From: HGM11525 sp036307445
GTDB lineage: Bacteria > Bacillota > Clostridia > UBA1381
Assembly: GCA_036307445.1 (NCBI GenBank)
Contig: JAXJXP010000033.1
Coordinates: 19,670-83,669 of the forward strand
Reading direction: 5' to 3'
DNA: 64,000 nucleotides
The translations under genes were made by a program, and so were the position numbers. A model generated the notes under the pieces. It did no database searches. It was not told the origin of the DNA and saw nothing but the letters and a program-made list of their open reading frames with translations. Position 1 is the stretch's first letter. Each line of letters starts with the position of its first letter. Shown in pieces: positions 59,621-64,000 of this stretch.

Positions 59621-61208
59621 CATCTGTTACTTCTTCAATCCCTTCGGTTTCTGCGGTTTTTAATTCCAAAGGCGGAATTTGAACTTCGTCCATATTATCT
59701 AATATTGCAGATGCGATAGCACCGGCAAGTAAATCACGGTATTCGTCAGAATACAGGTTTTCTGCCTCTTGCTGATTGGTAATAAATCCAAGCTCAATCA
59801 GAATTGCAGGCATTTCGCTTGTTCTTGTTACAACGTGCTGTTCGGTTTTAACACCTCGTTGAGATGCAGAGGTGTTCTTTATAAGATTTTTATATACGTC
59901 TGTTGCAAGCGCTTTGCTTGTAAGAGAATATCTGTCGCCGTTATTTGTTTTGGAATAATACACTTCAATGCCGTTTACGTCGTTATTTGCAGGGAAGGAA
60001 TTAGAGTGGATGCTGACAAACATAGCTGCACCTAATTTGTTTGCAAATGCCGAACGCTCGGTAAGGGTGGGGTATGTGTCGCCTGAACGGGTCATCTCTA
60101 CACGAATACCCTTTGAGGTTAGAATATCCCTAACCTTCTTTGCAACTGCAAGGTTAATTGTTTTTTCTTTGTATTCCGCGCCGTCGTGTGTATAAACTGC
60201 ACCGGGGTCGCTGCCACCATGTCCTGCATCAAGCACGATAATCTTTTCTCCTGTAATATGTGCCTCCGGAGTAGGTGTTGGAGCAGGTGTCGGGGTGGGA
60301 GATGCGCTTGGCTTTGGTGATGTACTCGGCTTGGGTGATGAGGACGGTGATTGCGTTGGTGAAGGAGAAGGGGTCTCGGCATCGGTTGTTCTCATACCGT
60401 CTACGGTTATTTTAAGTAATGTGCCGTCAGAGGACAGCTTTTTGTAATAATCGGTAGCACCCGAAGTATCTATTGCAATTCGTGAGTAGCCGTCGTGTTC
60501 GCCTAATCTTACAGACAGAATTGCACCCTTATTTACTATTATTCTGTTTGAAGTGGTATAGCTTGCACCAAATATGTCTAAATAAAGTACGCCCGAGCCT
60601 TCAATAAACGTCAGCTCACCAATCTTTTCTGCAGGAAAATCAAGCTTTATACTTACGGTAGCGCTGTCTGCATCCTCTGTTGTTGTTATGGAAGTGATTT
60701 TGGTTGAGGGAATATACTCGGGTGTTGATTGAGCGGGGTTGTTAATTCGTATTTGTTTTCTTGCGCCGTCATATACAACATTCATACCAAGACTCTCCGA
60801 AACAAATCTTACTGGCACCATTGTTTTTGCATTTTCGCCCAGCTTTGCAATAAGCATAGGAACAACACCGTCGGGTATTGTCTTTTTGTTGCCGTTTACC
60901 TGTACAAATTCTGAGCCTATCTTCATAGAAATATAAGTTGCGCCCATAGTTATGTTAATCTCCTGTGTCTTGTTAACATATAAAACCTCTGCGCCCATAG
61001 ACTCAAAAACCTCACGCACGGGAACAAGAGCTCTGTCATTGAAGATAATAGGCTCAAGAGGGGTTGAAACCTCTTTCCCATTTACAATCAAAGAACAGAC
61101 AGGCCCTGAGTAATTATGCTGACCGCCGTTATATTCGAGAATCATATCGGCTGTTGCCGATACTGAAAAAGTTGAAAGCGCCAGAAGCAGCGCTGCGATC
61201 CTTTTCAT
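59607..61208 (-). CDS. N-acetylmuramoyl-L-alanine amidase with AMIN and linker domains
   Basis: 533 residues. A signal peptide (about 1-20) is followed by a copper-amine-oxidase N-like domain (about 40-155, FNDRALVPVREVFESMGAEV), an AMIN domain (about 170-275) that targets the septum or wall, a Ser/Pro/Thr linker (about 280-318, repeated TPSPSP and SPKPS units), and an Amidase_3 catalytic domain with zinc ligands in LDAGHGGSDPGA and FVSIHSNSF and the Glu in PAILIELGFITN. It cleaves stem peptides from glycan. Its position between ruvB and queA suggests read-through from the ruv genes. The gene overlaps queA by 14 nt. Confidence 0.93.
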   Translation of the reverse strand: MKRIAALLLALSTFSVSATADMILEYNGGQHNYSGPVCSLIVNGKEVSTPLEPIIFNDRALVPVREVFESMGAEVLYVNKTQEINITMGATYISMKIGSEFVQVNGNKKTIPDGVVPMLIAKLGENAKTMVPVRFVSESLGMNVVYDGARKQIRINNPAQSTPEYIPSTKITSITTTEDADSATVSIKLDFPAEKIGELTFIEGSGVLYLDIFGASYTTSNRIIVNKGAILSVRLGEHDGYSRIAIDTSGATDYYKKLSSDGTLLKITVDGMRTTDAETPSPSPTQSPSSSPKPSTSPKPSASPTPTPAPTPTPEAHITGEKIIVLDAGHGGSDPGAVYTHDGAEYKEKTINLAVAKKVRDILTSKGIRVEMTRSGDTYPTLTERSAFANKLGAAMFVSIHSNSFPANNDVNGIEVYYSKTNNGDRYSLTSKALATDVYKNLIKNTSASQRGVKTEQHVVTRTSEMPAILIELGFITNQQEAENLYSDEYRDLLAGAIASAILDNMDEVQIPPLELKTAETEGIEEVTDDEDH

Positions 61209-61237
61209 TTTAATTTTCCACCTTTCAGACCTTCCCT

Positions 61238-62248
61238 TTACTCGGTAAATTCAAAACCGAAATGCTCGTATCCTTCACGTGTTACAATTCTTCCTCTCGG
61301 TGTACGTGAGAGAAAGCCTATCTGCATAAGATACGGTTCATATACATCCTCAATTGTGTTCGGCTCCTCACCTATTGAGGCTGCTATTGTTTCAAGCCCG
61401 ACAGGACCGCCGTGAAAGCTTTTAATCATACAGGTTATCATTCTGCGGTCGGTCATATCAAGTCCCTTGTCATCAATATCCATCATTTTAAGTGCTTCGT
61501 CTGCTACCTCTTTGGTAATCCTGCCGCCAAACTTAACCTCGGCAAAATCCCTGACACGCTTTAAAAGACGGTTTGCAATACGAGGAGTTCCTCTTGAGCG
61601 GTCGGCGATTGCACGTGCGCCGTCAGCATCAATTTCTACGTCTAAAAGACTTGCACTTCGTTTTACGATTGTTATAAGCTCTTCCGGTGTGTACAGCTCA
61701 AGCCTTGCCATAACACCGAAACGGTCGCGCAGCGGTGCCGTTAAGAGTCCTGCACGCGTAGTTGCACCAATTAAAGTAAACTTCGGCAAATCGAGTCTTA
61801 TAGACTTTGCCGAAGGACCTTTGCCGATAATAATATCGAGAGCATAGTCCTCCATTGCGGGATAGAGTATTTCTTCAACCGTTCTGGACATACGGTGTAT
61901 TTCGTCTATAAACAGTATATCATTTGCAGAAAGATTGGTAAGAATTGCCGCTAAATCCCCGGCTTTTTCGATAGCAGGACCGCTTGTTATGCGGATATTT
62001 ACGCCCATTTCGTTTGCGATTACTCCGGCAAGAGTGGTTTTTCCCAACCCCGGAGGACCGTAGAGAAGAACGTGGTCCAATGCCTCGTGTCTGTCAAGGG
62101 CTGCTTTAATGTATATTTCAAGGTTGCTCTTTACCTTGTCCTGACCGGTATACTCGTCGAGATGCCTTGGGCGAAGGCCGTATTCAATCTGCGAGTCCTC
62201 CTCGGTAAAATCGCTTGTTATTATTCTTTCGTTATCATCAAAAATCAT
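61238..62248 (-). CDS. ruvB: Holliday junction branch migration ATPase RuvB
   Basis: 336 residues. Walker A is YGPPGLGKTTLAG near 59, Walker B DILFIDEIHR near 110, with ATTRAGLLTAPLRDRFG as sensor region and the C-terminal winged helix (FLSRTPRGRIVTREGYEH). It drives branch migration with RuvA. It starts 16 nt after ruvA, behind AAGGAG. Confidence 0.97.
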   Translation of the reverse strand: MIFDDNERIITSDFTEEDSQIEYGLRPRHLDEYTGQDKVKSNLEIYIKAALDRHEALDHVLLYGPPGLGKTTLAGVIANEMGVNIRITSGPAIEKAGDLAAILTNLSANDILFIDEIHRMSRTVEEILYPAMEDYALDIIIGKGPSAKSIRLDLPKFTLIGATTRAGLLTAPLRDRFGVMARLELYTPEELITIVKRSASLLDVEIDADGARAIADRSRGTPRIANRLLKRVRDFAEVKFGGRITKEVADEALKMMDIDDKGLDMTDRRMITCMIKSFHGGPVGLETIAASIGEEPNTIEDVYEPYLMQIGFLSRTPRGRIVTREGYEHFGFEFTE

Positions 62249-62264
62249 AGTAAAGCTCCTTATA

Positions 62265-62858
62265 TCACATCAAAAGCTTTAAAGCTTCACGCACCAAATC
62301 TTCAACTGGCATATTTGCGTCAAGCTTTGATACTGCCGCTTTTGCATCGCTTGCCGAATAGCCTAAAACCGTGAGAGCCGCCGCCGCTTCGGTAAGAGAA
62401 TCGGAAAGTGGTGCGGACAGGTCGGATACGGAAATTTCGTTTGGCAAAATGTCCTCGTTTTTAAGCTTGTCCCTAAGCTCTAAAATAACTCGTTTTGCAA
62501 GCTTGGGGCCCACACCCGATGCTCGTGTTATGGTTTTTACATCATCTGTCATAACGGCAAGTGCCACCTCGGCAGGAGTTGATGTTGACAAAATCGCAAT
62601 AGCCGCTTTTGGACCGACACCGGAAACCGATGTCAGATGCTTGTACATAGAAAGCTCCTCATTGGTGGTAAAACCGACCAGCTCTTGAGAGTCCTCACGG
62701 ACTATCAGTTGCACATACATTGTTACAACTCCGCTTTTGTCGGCGAGTGAGCTTATACTTGCAAGTGATGTAGCAATTTTGTATCCCACACCGCCTGCGT
62801 CAATAACTACAAAACCGTCGCCGGTTAAGACCTTTTCGCCTTTTATGTAATAATACAT
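62265..62858 (-). CDS. ruvA: Holliday junction DNA-binding protein RuvA
   Basis: 197 residues: N-terminal OB fold (GVGYKIATSLASI), two helix-hairpin-helix motifs (VSGVGPKAAIAIL; ASGVGPKLAKRVI) and the C-terminal RuvB-binding helices (ALTVLGYSASDAKAAV). The start follows GAAGAGGTACTTAACT. Confidence 0.96.
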   Translation of the reverse strand: MYYYIKGEKVLTGDGFVVIDAGGVGYKIATSLASISSLADKSGVVTMYVQLIVREDSQELVGFTTNEELSMYKHLTSVSGVGPKAAIAILSTSTPAEVALAVMTDDVKTITRASGVGPKLAKRVILELRDKLKNEDILPNEISVSDLSAPLSDSLTEAAAALTVLGYSASDAKAAVSKLDANMPVEDLVREALKLLM

Positions 62859-62992
62859 AGTTAAGTACCTCTTCTCAAAATCAAATTAAAGACACTTTCT
62901 CACATACTATCATACACCAAAAGCGAGGGACTCGTCAACGGCGGCGGTATTACGGTTTTGTTACATATTCTTTACCCTTGGTTAGACGTAAA

Positions 62993-63493
62993 TTACAGTC
63001 TGTTTGTTCCAAGGGCATCGTTTGCCTTGGCACTGTGTGCATGGCAGATTGCGACTGCTAACGCGTCGGCGGCGTCGTCGGGCTTGGGTATGGCATTAAG
63101 ACCCAAAAGAAGCTTTACCATCTGCTGAATTTGTCCCTTGTCTGCTCTGCCGTAACCGGTTACTGCCTGCTTTATCTGCAAGGGTGTGTATTCATATATC
63201 GGAATATCACGGATAGCTGTTTGGGCAACCAATACACCTCTTGCCTGAGCAACCAAAATAGCGGTTTTCTGATTGCTGTTAAAAAACAGCTCCTCGATTG
63301 CGACCGCATCAGGCTTGTATTTATCTAAGTATGCACCAATTTCCTCGTATATAAGCTTAAGTCTTAAAGAGGATGCCATAGTCGAATGTGTGGTAATGGC
63401 ATTATACTCTATAGGTCTGAATTTTCCTGCCTTGTATTCCAGAACACCTATGCCCACAATTGCATATCCGGGGTCAATACCTAAAATAATCAC
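62993..63493 (-). CDS. ruvC: Crossover junction endodeoxyribonuclease RuvC
   Basis: 166 residues from a GTG at 63493, which places the catalytic ILGIDPG motif at residues 3-9 as usual; GGGAGTG lies seven bases upstream. A longer ATG-initiated reading would add 31 hydrophobic residues unlike RuvC. Catalytic acids: Asp7, Glu in AIEELFF near 68, and the pair in PDDAADALAVAICH near 141. It cuts Holliday junctions. A 134-nt gap without a gene separates it from ruvA. Confidence 0.94.
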   Translation of the reverse strand: MIILGIDPGYAIVGIGVLEYKAGKFRPIEYNAITTHSTMASSLRLKLIYEEIGAYLDKYKPDAVAIEELFFNSNQKTAILVAQARGVLVAQTAIRDIPIYEYTPLQIKQAVTGYGRADKGQIQQMVKLLLGLNAIPKPDDAADALAVAICHAHSAKANDALGTNRL

Positions 63494-63524
63494 AAAAACA
63501 CTCCCTAAAATATTGAAATAATTA

Positions 63525-63543
63525 TTGCAATATGATATTGCAA
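63525..63543. promoter_or_regulatory. 19-bp palindrome over the argG -35 box
   Basis: TTGCAATATGATATTGCAA is a perfect inverted repeat of 9 bp around a central G. Its right arm is the -35 hexamer of the argG promoter. It also lies about 32 nt upstream of ruvC, so one regulator could control both directions. It does not match the usual ArgR box or the GAAC-N4-GTTC LexA site. Confidence 0.75.
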
Positions 63544-63566
63544 AATAAAAAATTATGCTGTATAAT
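63538..63566 (+). promoter_or_regulatory. Promoter of argG
   Basis: TTGCAA (63538-63543), a 17-nt spacer and TATAAT (63561-63566). The predicted start is near 63573, about 34 nt before the argG ATG. Confidence 0.82.
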
Positions 63567-63606
63567 ATACATAAATTATATAACATAAACGGAGGAATTG
63601 CAAGTT

Positions 63607-64000
63607 ATGGCAAAGGAAAAAGTTGTACTCGCCTATTCAGGCGGTCTTGACACATCAATAATTATCCCCTGGCTCAAGGAAAACTACGACTACGAGGTTA
63701 TCGCAGTTTGCGGTGATGTCGGTCAGGGTAAGGAGACAGAAGGGCTTGAGGAACGTGCTAAAAAGGCAGGTGCTTCCAAGCTTTATATCGAGGATTTGAG
63801 AGACGAATATGTTTCCGATTTCATTTTCCCAACTTTAAAAGCAGGCGCAGTTTACGAGGGTAAGTACCTTTTGGGTACATCACACGCACGTCCGATTATT
63901 GCAAGAAGATTGGTAGAAATCGCTCTTCAGGAGGGTGCGACAGCTATCTGCCACGGTGCAACAGGTAAGGGTAACGACCAGGTAAGATTTGAGCTTACAA
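63607..64000 (+). CDS. argG: Argininosuccinate synthase (partial at right edge)
   Basis: The first 131 residues are visible; the gene runs off the window. The PP-loop ATP site VLAYSGGLDTSI starts at residue 7, followed by VCGDVGQGKE and the citrulline/aspartate-binding HGATGKGNDQVRFE near 118. It joins citrulline and aspartate in arginine synthesis. The ATG at 63607 follows CGGAGGAATTGCAAGTT. Whether argH follows cannot be seen. Confidence 0.96.
   Translation, partial: MAKEKVVLAYSGGLDTSIIIPWLKENYDYEVIAVCGDVGQGKETEGLEERAKKAGASKLYIEDLRDEYVSDFIFPTLKAGAVYEGKYLLGTSHARPIIARRLVEIALQEGATAICHGATGKGNDQVRFELT

Noticed and set aside
62859..62992. Small gene in the ruvC-ruvA gap
   Set aside because: No open frame with a start and ribosome binding site was seen in the 134 nt; it appears non-coding.
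63494..63606. LexA (SOS) box upstream of ruvC
   Set aside because: No GAAC-N4-GTTC type site was found; the palindrome present is different.

Overview
The window looks like a chromosomal segment of an endospore-forming Clostridia-class Firmicute, probably gut-associated and Oscillospirales/Ruminococcaceae-like (inference from gene content). Supporting signs are a SpoVT regulator at the left edge, strong AGGAGG-type ribosome binding sites, TTGACA/TATAAT promoters, RNase Y with YmdB, Mini-RNase III, a split transketolase, the GlgD/GlgC pair, and the Clostridia-style order adk-map-KOW protein-infA-rpmJ inside the ribosomal-protein cluster. I saw no rRNA or tRNA gene and no CRISPR array.

Layout. 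1-2.2 kb: tail of a probable DUF1540 protein, spoVT, and a secreted S-layer-homology protein. 2.3-9.4 kb: a compact run of topoisomerase IV-type parE and parC, a WecG/TagA glycosyltransferase, thymidylate kinase and citrate synthase. 9.5-25.6 kb: the S10-spc-alpha supercluster (rpsJ to rplQ), one tight transcription block behind a roughly 330-nt structured leader. 25.6-30.8 kb, minus strand: a DUF554 membrane protein, then the glycogen operon glgB-glgC-glgD. 31.0-33.8 kb: an AT-rich accessory island with a phased array of TTTTATAAAA-type palindromes, a lone IS1595-like transposase-type protein with an extra C-terminal domain, and a small unknown membrane protein. 33.9-36.5 kb: rny-ymdB.

36.5-46.4 kb, all minus strand: an apparent unit of response regulator, histidine kinase, dihydrofolate reductase and DAHP synthase; eda-kdgK (2-keto-3-deoxygluconate breakdown); the two transketolase subunits; and cysE-cysS-mrnC. 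46.6-57.4 kb, plus strand: a heterodimeric ABC exporter with one degenerate ATP site, ung, polA, coaE, a lytic transglycosylase, a cytidylate-kinase-like protein, uppP, and a NusG domain II/Gx transporter pair. 57.4-63.5 kb, minus strand: ruvC-ruvA-ruvB, an N-acetylmuramoyl-L-alanine amidase, queA and tgt. The right edge holds the start of argG, divergent from ruvC.

Most of the window is housekeeping. The least explained part is 31.0-33.3 kb: 13 short palindromes on a 21-22 bp pitch, directly upstream of a strong promoter driving the transposase-like gene. Other points worth a second look are a 72-nt promoter region present twice, upstream of the SLH gene and of parE; a ParC lacking both classical quinolone-contact residues; a 19-bp palindrome over the argG promoter; and a two-component system apparently co-transcribed with folate/chorismate enzymes.
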